From Hemibagrus wyckioides (lineage: Eukaryota > Chordata > Actinopteri > Siluriformes > Bagridae): 64,000 nt of DNA. Location: assembly GCF_019097595.1 (NCBI RefSeq), contig NC_080710.1, positions 24,709,280 through 24,773,279 of the forward strand, read 5' to 3'. A program made the position numbers and the translations under genes. Positions 51,161 to 63,875 of the stretch are shown here, piece after piece; the first letter of the stretch is position 1; each line of letters starts with the position of its first letter. Below the pieces are notes generated by a model. The model saw nothing but the letters and a program-made list of their open reading frames with translations. It did no database searches and was not told the DNA's origin.

Positions 51161-51351
51161 AGCCAGTTGCTAGCAAGTTTTGGTATGTGGGAGGAAACTG
51201 GAGAACTCAGAGGATACCAATACAGACACAGGAAAAATCAATGCGATTTATAATCACTCTGAACTGGGGTTTCTGTGTTTGAAACTTGCCTATTTAAGAT
51301 CACATGCATTGATCATCTGTTGTGTTAAGACTGATTAAATTTCCCCTGAAT
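51161..51351. other. nothing recognised
   Basis: Includes GAGGAAACTGGAGAACTCAG (51191-51210), a small piece of reverse-orientation SINE sequence. Confidence 0.4.
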
Positions 51352-51429
51352 TCTCTCTCTCTCTCTCTCTTTCTCTCTCTTTCTCTCACTCTCTTTCTCT
51401 CTCCCCTTCAAACACATACACACACACAC
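51352..51429. repeat. CT then CA microsatellite
   Basis: Interrupted (CT)n at 51352-51405 followed by (CA)n at 51412-51429. Confidence 0.92.
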
Positions 51430-53065
51430 CTAAAAAGGACAATTTTTTAACGTTTTTTGAGAGTTTCAAGTTCTTAATCATGCTATGTACCTCGAGTATC
51501 ATACATGGAAAAGAAAAATGCTGCATTTGCTTTTAGTTCATTCAAACTACATAAAGATTACAGTTGTATTCACACATTTATGCAGTTTGTAACTTGATTG
51601 GATTAATTTGTAAATTGATTCATTACAAATGAAAGTAAGTCACCTAGTTTTACATTTAGTACACCACTACTTGTATTTAAAATGAAGTGTTATGGATGTG
51701 TCAGTAAAGCTTAAATAAATTCAGCATATTTGCAGATGTTTCGCTCTGTGTAATAACTTGACATGATCGTGAACTTTAGGCTGTGCGAATCTACAATCTG
51801 GGCTAGAAAAAAATCAGCCCCAGCCTTTAAATTATACTTCAAGTATGCGCTTTTTTAACCTAGAATAAATATTTATATATCACTGGGGAAACAAATGTGC
51901 AGACATATAATTATGACACATAGTGACACAGACATCTGTGACATAGCGTAATACATTTTATCTGCTCTATTTGAACTTTGTTATAGTTGGCAACTGAAGA
52001 AATTGTACACTGTAATCGGTAAAGCCTGTGCCAGAAAGAATTAAATGACACGACCGTTTCCGACTGTCTTATTTGTGCAACATTTGGCTGGAATACTGCT
52101 TCATCTCTAATCTGAAAGTAAAAAAAAAAGAATGCAGTGTAATGTTTGAAAATACAGTCCTGCTGTAGCTGAACAGTTAATGGCATAATTTAGTCTATAA
52201 ATATGTCATCCACCCAGACTCAAAGGACGGCTCTTTTTCCAGAGCTGCATCTGGTTATAAGATGTTTGCTGATTGTGTTGGTCTCTAGATGTTTGGGGAG
52301 TGCATTCTCAGTGGCCTGCACATACTTAGCTGTGGTAGTTCATTCTCTTAGCTGAAACTCTAAGCAGGGACCAATTAGGGCAGTGTCTGCACTGGAGCCT
52401 GTGGGTATACAATACATGGCAGTGAACCTGATGTATTAAGTAATTCTGGCTTGAAAGGTACACATACACACAAAGTTTAAAACATGGTGACTCAAATGTA
52501 GACCACCGTGAGAGTTTACCTCCTAAAATAAGATTACTAAAGTAATATGATAAGATAAGGAGCATGTTACTATATTTTTGCACAAACTAATGGTCTTCAT
52601 ACACATTTTGTTGACATTACATTTGCCAAATTCAAAAGCAACGTTTACCCTGAAAATACTGTCAGACTACACAATCTTTCCTTCCTGTCTCAGTGCTACA
52701 CTGGTATGTGAATTCATACCGTCTGTTCTTCCATCGTGGCTTTTCACTGGTGTACAAGGGCTCACAAATATTGTCCTGGCTACGAAGTACATGTAACACA
52801 CCAACTACAGTCAGAGAATGATTTGATAATTTAGTCCCTGTACTAGCAACCCAAATCCTTTATGAGCTGAAGATCTACAGCTTCTTAAACATAGATTTTT
52901 TGGGAAGGTGATGAGTACAATTATATACTTATGAAGCTAACATCATTTATTATGAATCCTATTATACCCCGTGTACCTCAGTAGAGAACTTATTCACTGA
53001 AACTAAGGATGATATGATAGGGAAGGTTCCAATAGTGATGAATGTTTGGAGTTTAGGGGGTTAAT
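51430..53065. other. nothing recognised
   Basis: No supported feature. Confidence 0.4.
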
Positions 53066-53228
53066 CAGGGATGTGGTAGCTTTGTGGTTAAGATGTTGGC
53101 TTACTGATCAGAGGATTGCGAGTTTGAATCCCAGGTCCAGCAAGCTGCCTTTGAGCAAGGCCCTTAACCCTCAGATGTATAAAGTGAGGTAATTTGTAAG
53201 CCACTCTTGTTAAGGGTGCTAATGTTAT
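53066..53228 (+). repeat. tRNA-derived SINE
   Basis: The head contains GGTAGCTTTGTGGTTAAGAT and a GAGTTTGAATCCC B box. The body has GAGCAAGGCCCTTAACCCTC and the tail TAAGCCACTCTTGTTAAGGG. Confidence 0.78.
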
Positions 53229-54189
53229 ATTCTTTATTTTCCACCAACCCCAGGACATTTTGAAGACTCTGAACTATGGATGTGCATGTGCATATATAAA
53301 TGCAAATGTTTCTTTTTATTACACCCACATTTAAGACCAACTACATAAGTAATTGCAGTCTCTTGAAGACGTTAGGCCTAGTGTAGCAAATATATTCAGG
53401 ACTTCAGATATACTGATCATTGTATTCTGAGGAGGTCTACTGTGGTAAAGCCATCTAACAGCTACAATAGAGTCAGCACATGGACCTGTGATCCATTTTA
53501 CTGCACTAGCAGCCATATCAAGCCTATAATATGTACATAATCCCTCCTTCTCCTCCCACCGAAAACAACTGTAAACTCAAACCATTCATCTGAAGGACCA
53601 CAATTGTCCATTCCATCCTCTTGCCTATTCAGGTAATAAGCAACAGCTGGATCAGCAAAGACTTTTTTATTTTTTTTGTTCCATTGCGTAAATCTGCTCG
53701 TGCAGAATGATTGCTCCCAAACGTCTCCCTATTCACGCTGGACAGTTTTTTGGAATAATTCAAGATTACCGTAACATGACGGTAAAGGAAATGTCTATAA
53801 AGCCTTAATTAAGGAGTAAAGGTTTTGTATGGTAGCAAACTTTTGAATCATGAGCTAGAATCCAGAAAGAAATCTTTTACACAACAAAACACCCAGTTAC
53901 TCCAGCATGTTAACTGGTTTTATATGTGTAATAGTCTAGTCACTCTAATTGCAATATGAATCTCTGTAGAAATGACAGTATAACAGAATCATCAGATGTT
54001 ATAGTACAAGTTAAAAGAATTTCTAAACTAATTGGATGTAAAAGTTTAAATTCTCTTTGCACAACATTATAGTCCCATTTTCCAGAGCAAGAGGGTTAAG
54101 ACTTCTTTTAGCAAAAACTATTTTGATCAAAGATACAGCCACATTTAATTTTTTAATATTTTTTTACTTTTTTATTACCTAGAACACTG
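53229..54189. other. nothing recognised
   Basis: No supported feature. Confidence 0.4.
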
Positions 54190-54221
54190 GTAAGGGGGTG
54201 CAAACCTTTGCACTCAACTGT
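54190..54221. repeat. possible DNA-transposon terminal repeat
   Basis: GGTAAGGGGGTGCAAACCTT followed by TGCACTCAACTG resembles the class of fish terminal repeats reading GTGCAAA and TTTGCAC before a TA. No partner repeat was found within about 1 kb. Confidence 0.3.
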
Positions 54222-55044
54222 AATGCAAATTGTAAAATATTTTCATAAGCTTGCCTGCACTTTTCTTCTTAATCATCCCAGCAAGACGATATTTTGCAGC
54301 CAAGTGTAGCTTATTTTGTTTAAACAGACGTGTAGGTCAGTGTTCTATCTGGGAACCTGGCAAGAGAGAAAAGCTGCTGTCCAACAACCATTTGATATTT
54401 TGCCTACAAAAACCTCCTCAGGCATGAAGTTATTGTTCACTCTTTCACAGCTGCATGAGGAAGTAACTTTCTATTTTACTCACAGGAATCAAGGTCTAAT
54501 CAAGGTATGATCAGACCCATGGAGGCTCATTGACCTGCCAAGAAGTGATAATGCCCCACACATCTGCCTTGGTTTACATAATAGAGTTGCTCCACAGTCT
54601 GAAGGCCAGAGTTGCTGTGCAGTGTTAGAAGGTTGAAATTGGCTATTGGCCATCAAGTTTGTAGCTTGACGAATATGAAGCTAGACATTACACTGGTTAT
54701 GCCAGTAATAAGATCGTGTGCTTTATGATCTCACTGCCACTCCCTGTAATGTAATCTATCTCAGCGCTGCAGTTGTGTAAATGTATATTAAGTGGTATGT
54801 AAATCATTAATCAGTGCATGAGTTGAAATATGTTTGCACACAGAGAGTGTGATTAAACACAGCACATCACGCAAACATGTGTAATGATGTTGGACCACAA
54901 AGTTGCCTGGAAATGTTAAAAACATCCTGATAATGATCTGGCAGCAGATTGAAGTCAGAATGGGGGAATTCCTTTTCGATTCCAGTCCAGAATAGACAGA
55001 TATTGCAGGCCTGTACTTTAGCCTGTAGCTTTTCCTTTTTATAT
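54222..55044. other. nothing recognised
   Basis: No supported feature. Confidence 0.4.
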
Positions 55045-55327
55045 TTTGGCTCAGCAAGTCTTCCTGGCCAGCAGCAGTGGGATCTCATGACTCCATGTTT
55101 GATCCTGAGCTTGGATTGCTTTCTGTGCATTTTCTCGCTGTACCTGGTTGGGTTTCTGCATGAGTAAGGTGGATTGGCTATACTAAATTAGCCCACTTTA
55201 GTTTGAATGACTTTGTGTATAACTGCCTTGCAAAAAGTGCTCCCCAGGATAGTCTCTGGATCAACAATGAACCTGACCAGGATAAAGTGCTTAGTGAAAA
55301 TGAATGAATGAATGAATGAATGAATGA
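55045..55327 (+). repeat. SINE ending in GAAT repeats
   Basis: Blocks TGGCTCAGCAAGTCTTCCTG, AAGGTGGATTGGCTATACTA and ACCTGACCAGGATAAAGTGC occur in order, ending in (GAAT)n at 55301-55327. Confidence 0.7.
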
Positions 55328-55636
55328 GATATTTATTGTTACTGCTGTCTTCAGTGGACCACAACATGAATAAGAGATGGTGCAAATACCATCGCCAGAC
55401 CAAAACACAGAGCATGTGTTTAGAATATCATTGAGATTTTATCAATAAAGCTGTATTCTCAGAGTAAAATGAAACTGCTGAGAGCGGATATGAATTTTCG
55501 TACCAGTGACAGAGAAAACACAAACAAAAATACAATATGCAAGGAGTATTATGATAGACAGTCATAACAATTGTCCTCAATCCATTTCTTTTAAATCCAT
55601 GAAAACGTTAGCATATTGTGCTTCTCGGGCTCATGC

Positions 55637-55681
55637 GAGGAAGGCATCTCAGGAAAGCATCTCAGAAGGAAGGCATCTCAG
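55637..55681. repeat. short tandem repeat, three units
   Basis: GGAAGGCATCTCA, GGAAAGCATCTCA and AAGGAAGGCATCTCA lie in tandem. Confidence 0.75.
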
Positions 55682-56591
55682 ATATGATATCTATGGCATG
55701 GTTCAGAGCTGTTATATAGTAGCCCCTCTTAGCAGCACTTCTCATATTAATAGCTCCTCAGTCCCAGCATGAATAATCCCATCCAGATGATCCCACCACA
55801 CACAGTCCTCTTCAGCATTAATAAGGAACGTATGTGTGAGGTTGGAATACTAAGAGAGATGAAGAGTTTGGGGTGAGCCACTGTATCGAGGTTTTGTTAG
55901 ATCTGGCCTGATCCTGCTGAGCTAACACAAGATGAGTCCAAAACTCTACAACAGAGTCCAGTCTGATAAAAGAGGGGGGCAGATGCTAATGCTTTGAGAA
56001 AATGATGAATGGGTCAAAGTAGGAAGGACTTTTCTCCAAAAGAAGCAGATTAATGTGGCTCAGAGTCAAGACATATAGAGACCTGCAAAGTTTCCTTGTA
56101 CACATGTGGGAGAAGACATTTATAAGTAGGAGTTTTTGGCCCAAATCACAGCTGGGTATTTGGCTCGTTATTCATTTTGCCTCAAAAAAGAATGCTACAC
56201 TTACCAGACTGCTGCTTTTCACACCTTATTCTTAAAAAAAGAATGCTTTTGCACTACAATTTAACATCTGTAATTCTACATTCACCGTCTTGTAATACAG
56301 ATTCTGCCATTTCTTTTTTATGTAGTTTATATACTCTGTACAGTATTTTATAGTTCTTATTTTATTAATAGCCAATAGGAAGTACAGAGTAAGAATTTTT
56401 TTGTGAAAGAATAATACCAACTTGTGAAATTTGCATAAATTCTTAAGATTAGGCATGCTGACCCCATCTCTGTAATTAAACGTAGCCTTCATAAATACTC
56501 AAACAGCTTGATTATTATATACAAGTGATGTATACCCACTTAAGTTTTTAAAGTAATATTTTTTTTCATTATTTTCTTCTTCTTTCCTCAG
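55682..56591. other. upstream flank of the TSPN exon
   Basis: AT-rich sequence ending in a pyrimidine-rich tract and TTTCCTCAG at 56583-56591, the acceptor of the next exon. Confidence 0.6.
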
Positions 56592-57139
56592 AGAGGGGCT
56601 CTAGTAGCCAGCTGGATCTGACGGAGCTCATCGGAGTTCCTCTTCCTCCATCTGTCTCTTTCATTACTGGATTCGAGGGTTTTCCTGCATACAGCTTTGG
56701 TCCAGACGCCAACGTAGGCCGTCTCACACGTTCCTTCATTCCTGACCCCTTCTTTCACGACTTTGCTATCATTGTCACTGCTAAACCCACCACTCGCCAT
56801 GGAGGAGTTCTGTTTGCCATCACCGATGCTCTACAGAAGATAGTGCACTTGGGTGTAGCACTGGCCCCAGTGGAGGACGGGTCACAGCAAGTGATTCTGT
56901 ACTACACAGAACCAGGAGCCACACGCACTCAGGAGGCTGCTTCCTTTAAGATGGGGGACCTGACAGGCCGCTGGGCCAGATTCACGCTGGCTGTGCAGGG
57001 AGATGAGGTGAAGCTCTATATGGATTGTGAGGAGCACCACAGGGTTGCTTTCCACAGGAGCCAGAAAAGTCTTACGTTTGAGCCCAGCTCAGGCATCTTT
57101 GTGGGGAATGCAGGAGGAACCAGGCTGGAGAGGTTTGTG
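56592..57139 (+). CDS. COL15A1: collagen XV alpha-1 chain, TSPN-domain exon
   Basis: This 548-base exon has acceptor TTTCCTCAG and donor GTG|GTAAGT and encodes 182 full codons. Collagen XV is a secreted basement-membrane proteoglycan, and this part is the N-terminal thrombospondin-like (laminin-G fold) domain. Diagnostic stretches are QLDLTELIGVPLPPSVSFIT, GGVLFAITDALQKI and ILYYTEPGA. MDCEEHHR carries the first cysteine of the domain's disulfide, and GIFVGNAGGTRLERFV closes the exon. The match is clearly closer to collagen XV (LTELIGVPLP, AYSFGP-ANVGR) than to XVIII. The incoming phase is 1 (the first two bases complete a codon) and the outgoing phase is 0. No start codon or signal peptide lies here, so an upstream exon is required. 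The gene symbol follows the human orthologue. Which fish paralogue this is cannot be told from here. Confidence 0.93.
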
Positions 57140-57829
57140 GTAAGTAAAGAAATATGTTTGTGTACTTCCTCTCTGTATAAGTAAATGTATTATATGCATG
57201 TGATCATATGTTTGTGCCCCTGCCCTGTGTATTTTATATCTAACAATGTGCTTGTCACTGCTTTATAATTATAATTTCCTTCAACTTCATTTGTACAGCT
57301 AGTTTATTAGAGACAATTATGAAAAGATTGTGTAGATTTCTGGCATGAGCATGCAATATAAAGAAAGACTGACATAAAAAAGTGATTTGTGGTTTCAGAC
57401 ATGTCCTTATGTTAGTACAAGTAGGTTGAGATCAATACAGTCTACAGGTTACTTGTTAGAAATCTTTAATTTACTGCAGCAAGTGTGTGGTTAAGTCCTT
57501 ATTGAAGAAGATCTTCAGTATTCATTTGAAGACAGCAAGGGACTCTTCAGACATAGAGGAGTTCTTTCCACCACCTGGTTGCAGATGGCAGTTTTGATTC
57601 TTATTTTCCTTATATCTTAAGGGCTAATGGGTCAAATTGAGCCATAGGTGTGATATATTGGAGGGTTTTATAAGAGAATTCAAGTAGGCGGGGTCTGGTC
57701 CAGTTTTGGCTTTTGTTTATGAGCTTTCTTTATAGCAATACTGAAACCTTGAGTATTGAGCAATACACATTTTAACTCCCAAGGTTTCAAATGAACCTTT
57801 TTTCAACCTCTTGGATTTTTAATTTAGTT
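57140..57829. other. COL15A1 intron, first part
   Basis: Intron sequence between the two TSPN exons, with no recognised element before 57830. Confidence 0.6.
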
Positions 57830-58175
57830 ATCTGTGAATTCCCACCCACCAACCAGCTCTGCCCTGTCTCACAACAACTACCAGCTAGGGACAGTGAAGG
57901 CTAACACTTGCTTCCTCTGAGACATGTAAAGCCAGCCAGCTGCATCTTTTTAAAATGCTGCTCATGCTACATCACAGGGCAGGGTAACACACTGAGGAAA
58001 GAGCTGTCCACCCTCTTATACATGCATGAGCTCACAGACATCCACGATTATTTAGTGTTGACATGAGAGAGACTATGCCAGCTCACTCACCCAGATAGCA
58101 TGGCCGGTTTTGCTCTCTTGGCTCCCAGCTAGGGATGACAGTGACATCATCAGGATTTATTTGTAATAGCCCTAT
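57830..58175. repeat. probable interspersed repeat
   Basis: ACCAACCAGCTCTGCCCTGT, GCTAACACTTGCTTCCTCTG, GAGACATGTAAAGCCAGCCA and AGGAAAGAGCTGTCCACCCT, then ATGAGCTCACAGACATCCAC, are blocks I recognise from a dispersed fish repeat. The boundaries are approximate. Confidence 0.5.
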
Positions 58176-58349
58176 GATGGGGTGAACCGTTTTCTATTGT
58201 GCCACATGGGAAGTCATTTAAATTAATTAATTAACAAATGACCATACTAATATAAATAAACAGATCAAACCAAATACCTACAATAATTGCTAAATAGCTA
58301 GCTACTCAGTGATAAGATCACATGACCTTATACATAAACTATTAACTTA

Positions 58350-59616
58350 GACTATATTGCCAAAAGTATTCGCTCACCCATCCAAATAATCAGAATCAGG
58401 TGTTCCAGTCACTTCCATGGCCACAGGTGTATAAAATCAAGCACCTAGGCATGCAGACTGTTTTTACAAACATTTGTGAAAGAATGGGTCGCTCTCAGGA
58501 GCTCAGTGAATTCCAGCGTGGAACTGTGATAGGATGCCACCTGTGCAACAAATCCAGTCGTGAAATTTCCTCACTCCTAAATATTCCACAGTCAACTGTC
58601 AGCTGTATTATAAGAACGTGGAAGTGTTTGGGAACGACAGCAACTCAGCCACGAAGTGGTAGGCCACGTAAACTGACGGAGCGGGGTCAGCGGATGCTGA
58701 GGCGCATAGTGCGAAGAGGTCGCCAACTTTCTGCAGAGTCAATCGCTACAGACCTCCAAACTTCATGTGGCCTTCAGATTAGCTCAAGAACAGTGCGCAG
58801 AGAGCTTCATGGAATGGGTTTCCATGGCCGAGCAGCTGCATCCAAGCCATACATCACCAAGTGGAATGCAAAGCGTCGGATGCAGTGGTGTAAAGCACGC
58901 CGCCACTGGACTCTAGAGCAGTGGAGACACATTCTCTGGAGTGACGAATCGAGCTTCTCCATCTGACAATCTGATGGACAAGTCTGGGTTTGACGGTTGC
59001 CAGGAGAACGGTACTTGTCTGACTGCATTGTGCCAAGTGTAAAGTTTGGTGGAGGGGGGATTATGGTGTGGGGTTGTTTTTTTAAGGAGCTGGGCTTGGC
59101 CCCTTAGTTCCATTGAAAGGAACTCTGAATGCTTCAGCATACCAAGACATTTTGGACAATTCCATGCTCCCAACTTTGTGGTAACAGTTTGGAGCTGGCC
59201 CCTTCCTCTTCCAACATGACTGTGCACCAGTGCACAAAGCAAGGTCCATAAAGACATGGATGACAGAGTGTGGTGTGGATGAACTTGACTGGCCTGCACT
59301 GGCCTGTGGATGAACTTGAGTCCTGACCTCAACCCGATAGAACACCTTTGGGATGAATTAGAGCGGAGACTGAGAGCCAGGCCTTCTCATCCAACATCAG
59401 TGTGTGACCTCACAAATGCGCTTCTGGAAGAATGGTCAAAAATTCCCATAAACACACTCCTAAACCTTGTGGACAGCCTTCCCAGAAGAGTTGAAGCTGT
59501 TATAGCTGCAAAGGGTGGACCGACGTCATATTGAACCCTATGGATTAGGAATGGGATGTCGCTTAAATTCATATGCGAGTCAAGGGAGGTGAGCGAATAC
59601 TTTTGGCAATATAGTG
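58350..59616 (+). mobile_element. Tc1/mariner transposon, complete-ended copy B
   Basis: Terminal inverted repeats are present at both ends (58350 onward and up to 59616; core ATATTGCCAAAAGTATTCGC), flanked by TA at 58348-58349 and 59617-59618. Length is 1267 bp. It lies in the COL15A1 intron in the same orientation as the gene and is the same family as 23725-24661. Confidence 0.95.
58484..59534 (+). pseudogene. Tc1 transposase (DD34E), broken copy B
   Basis: The reading frame starts at ATG 58484 (MGRSQELSEFQRGTVIGCHL). A helix-turn-helix region and a second DNA-binding part ([15 protein letters not shown]) follow. The first catalytic aspartate is in LWSDESSFSI, then a TGA stop comes at 58964-58966 where copy A has TGG. 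A second TGG-to-TGA stop lies near 58991. A two-base insertion near 59075-59085 shifts the frame. A local duplication near 59279-59320 interrupts the region after the second aspartate. The C-terminal part reopens at 59310-59534 with [11 protein letters not shown] and ends GGPTSY. Functional Tc1 transposase has about 340 residues. This one is dead but could be mobilised in trans, since both ends survive. Confidence 0.93.
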
Positions 59617-59618
59617 TA

Positions 59619-62197
59619 CATTATGTTTTGCTTCAAGCAGTTCTTTGTTATTTCAAGCTAAATTTGTTAATGATCTGATTTATTTTTTTTACAATATCTG
59701 ATTCATGTTTTGATGCTGGAAACAGATACTGGATATTGGGTCTTTTTTTTGTGCCACATAATATTTCTATATCTATAAATGAATAGTAGATTTCTGGTAG
59801 GATGCTGTCAATTGTTAAAAACCGCAGCAGTGACAGTATATGCTTCTGTAGCATGTAGTGAAATTCAGATGCGCCTGTTGTTATACACTATAGTTAGTAT
59901 TCATTCATGACACTATTAGATATTATTACTCTTTCTTTTGACTGATTTGATTGCTGTATGTAATTATTTCTCGTTTATGGTATCATAGATTAAACACTAA
60001 ATGATCCATGCAGTAGGATGCATATTTAATGATAAGACTACATTAATAATAAACTGAAAAAGGAACTGATTGTTAATGTGGCAATGCAGGGTCTCTAGGC
60101 AGATATCTGTTCAGCAGTTGGATCATTGATCAATTATTGACAGATGTGGTGTATGAACTTCCAATAGCACAGCAGACTAATGGTAGGCCTGTCAACGTGG
60201 CAGTGTTATGTTATGTCAGCATTTCACTACTGCAGTGGGAGAGTGCTAGCTTTGGAAGTTGGAAGTCGGCTCTGAATGACTCACTGTATGGATGGCAGCC
60301 TGTCAGTTGGCCCCGATTCTCATGTTGACAACTAGTCTGAAAAATCTTGGCTCTTTGCCTTAAAATGCACAGCCTATCTGATTGTAAAACATATTCATCC
60401 TGAAGCAAAGATCAGGTAATTGAAGCTGTCTGTTAGATAGAAATTGACAAAACTGAAAAAGAAAATGAAAGAAGAGCAGTGCGAGTGTCTTCGTGTGCCT
60501 TTGTGAATAATTGGCTCGAAAGACCAACGTAAATAACGCCCTGGAAGCAGCAACTGAAGAAATGGCTCTAGCAAGCAGTACGTGGTTTGAGTGACTTCCA
60601 AACATTATGGTGACTGAATGTTTGCCAAATGTCAAGGATGAGAGAGCAGAGGGAAGAGAGATGGAGGAGGGAAGAGAAGTGAAGCTCTTAAAGATTTGAC
60701 AAATTTACAGGATTTGGAATAAACTTATTGCTTAAGGTATTAAGCTTTTTTCTAAGGGAAGGATACATAGGAAAAGAGAGATGAAGCTCCTAGATTGACC
60801 AATTTATAGGATATGGAATACAATTGTATAAAGTCTAGGGGTATTATTGATGTATATCTTCACAAATGTTTTTCTTGATATGTTCTATAATACAAAACCA
60901 CTTAGCAATATGCATAAATTAATTCATTATTTGCATATATTGTGGATATCTTTAAAGAAAGTCTACAGTCTCTTTTCTGGGTGCATCTTGTTTTACTTTA
61001 GCTTTTTTTTTTTGAGGGATGAATGCTGCATGCGGCACCAATAAACACTTCACTGCAAAGTTTAATTCTAAAAAGGTCGCTAGATTGTGTGGAATTAATT
61101 TAGAAAATCCTCAGGCCCACTGTTGGGAAACAAATAATCTTCAGTTGATAGTTATCATTTTATTTCATTACAATATGAGCTGATTTCTAGTCAGTTGGGA
61201 AGGTTTTACATAATGATTGTTTAGGAAAGTCAGTCCAATCTGGCAACCCAGTTTTCCAATTCCATAGATGTGCATGAGCTTTCACCAGTACCAACTATTC
61301 AATTATCAGTAATGGTAATGTTAAATATTACATTAAATAATGATATTCATCCAAAATTTCTCTCTAAAACTGAACATTACGTATCCATTTACATTCTTAG
61401 GCACATGCTTACAAATACTTGGAATTGCCAGATATTAACGCCAATATGCAGTTCATCCCAGCCAACACACATACACCAGATGTGTGCATATGTTTTGGCA
61501 ACCTCTCCAGCTTTATAAGTACAATTACTGAGTACTGGGTGTCTTAGTTATTTAATCATTTCCTCATCATGATGCTGTGTTGAAGTATCTCCTCAGTTCC
61601 AGATCCTTCCATCTGTCCTGTACACTATATCATTTCAGTATGACGTCCTGGTACTGATTTACTCTCTAGTTTCTTCCTTGTTCTATTACAAAAATCTGAG
61701 GAGGTAAAAAAAAATCAACCAGACATACAATCTCAGGCAAGGTGATGGTCAGGACTGCCGACGTGTGTGGTCTGGCTCTTCTGGTCAGTGTGTGTACAAC
61801 TAGAATTTGCAAATGCTGAGTGGACAAGAATGAATGAATGAGACAGTGAGGATGTCTTGCATTCCATTTTCTGACCACATACACACAAATATTTTCACAC
61901 ACTATCACTGCATATGAAGGTAAGCAGTAATTAAGTGATTAGATTTGGATTGGTGAATTTAAAAATCTAGCAAAATTCCAAACTATTGGTCACATATACA
62001 ACCATACACAGTACAGCATGCAATGAGATGCTTTCTACATATAGCTGTGACATGAAAATAGAAAAAAAAATAGAATTTACAATAAAAAAGTAGAATTTAG
62101 CTATTCAAGTAGGAATGGGGAAATATATACAGAAAAAAATAAGTTCAAAAGCCTGCTTGTTGTCCCGGTTGATCAACCGAAATGGCCTACAGGAAGA
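59619..62197. other. COL15A1 intron, middle part
   Basis: AT-rich. Short GAAT run near 61829-61840. No gene or clear repeat recognised. Confidence 0.45.
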
Positions 62198-62494
<297 letters not shown>

Positions 62495-62639
62495 AGCCTG
62501 TTACTATATCTGCCTTTATATGTCAGATATCATAAATAATGTATATATCTGTCTTCACACTGTTTTTCATCAGTATTGTTGATCTTGACACAAACGATTT
62601 AACATAGCAGTAAGTGGCAGTGCACACTGAATGGTGAAA
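62495..62639. other. intron, nothing recognised
   Basis: Short AT-rich spacer. Confidence 0.5.
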
Positions 62640-62830
62640 CTAACAGCTACAAACTTTCTGGCCTGCCGAAGCAACGTGTCGCATTACTGCATCCCAATGC
62701 AGGACGGGTTTTGCATGGTCTATCTGAGTTTCCTCAGGTTTCTCCAGTTTCCTCCCACCTCCCAAAAACATGCTGGTAGGTGGATAGGCTAAACTGAATT
62801 GCGCTTCAATCCAGCACAACCTTGACTGGA
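62640..62830 (+). repeat. SINE, internal part
   Basis: AGTTTCCTCCCACCTCCCAA followed by AAACATGCTGGTAGGTGGAT and CAATCCAGCACAACCTTGAC match the middle and 3' part of the longer SINE family. Confidence 0.65.
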
Positions 62831-63522
62831 CCATGTAGCTACCAAAGACACAAATGTGGCTTGAATCTGTTTAGAAAGTGAGATTTCATGGTTTTCACTA
62901 CATTCACATTCAGTCTGCATCAATTTTTGTTCCTGAAAAATATCCTGTGAAAAATCGGGTTTGAGTTGCCTGTTTGGGAAAAAAGCTGTGTGTTTACAAT
63001 GCAGCTGTCTAAAATTATCTAAATGATAGCGCTCTATGTGGCTACCCTCTTAAACTAGAAATTCCTTACTCTTGTAACTACACACTTTTTTAATGACTTT
63101 CGTTGTAGGTACTGAACAACACGCTTTTTTTTAATATATATATATATATAATGAATGCTAACTGTGTAATAGGACAATTTGAGGTGGTTGAACTTGTATT
63201 TTTACATCCAGACATCCAGGTTGTATTTCAGATCTCAGTGGGAAATCCAGTTTACCTTCCATAAACATAAATTACATCTGTGATTGTGCAGAACTGGGAT
63301 TTCCCCACAAGAACATTACAGCTCCTATTTGTGGGGTAGTTTTCCTTGAAAGAGGGAGATCATTTGTACCTTTAGTCACACCTGGTTCTGTTCCAGCTCT
63401 CTCCATACTTCTAGTCAGTCTCATGACCATAAGACTGCACTGCACAACAAAAAAAAGAAAAAAGAATAAATTACGCAGAAACTCATTTACTACATTGACA
63501 TGTGGAGCTGATCTATTTGTTT
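62831..63522. other. intron, TA microsatellite only
   Basis: (TA)n lies at 63133-63150. Otherwise nothing recognised. Confidence 0.5.
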
Positions 63523-63601
63523 ACAGTCTCTCTCTGTCTCTCTGTCTCCCCCTCTCGCTATCTCTCTCCGTCTCTCTCTCTGTCTCCCCCTCTCACTATT
63601 G

Positions 63602-63667
<66 letters not shown>

Positions 63668-63686
63668 GTCTCCCCCTCTCGCTATC

Positions 63687-63724
<38 letters not shown>

Positions 63725-63788
63725 TCTGTCTCCCCCTCTCGCTATCGCTCTCTCTCTCTCTCTCTCTCTCTGTCTCCCCCTCTCGCTA

Positions 63789-63832
<44 letters not shown>

Positions 63833-63870
63833 CCCCTCTAACTATTGCTCTCTCTCTCTCTCCCTCTCTC
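63523..63870 (+). repeat. CT array with higher-order units, abutting the acceptor
   Basis: (CT)n is interrupted by a recurring word GTCTCCCCCTCTCGCTATCG or close variants, starting at 63544, 63582, 63668, 63728, 63772 and 63828. The array runs straight into the splice acceptor CTGCAG at 63870-63875 and so supplies its polypyrimidine tract. Confidence 0.95.
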
Positions 63871-63875
63871 TGCAG

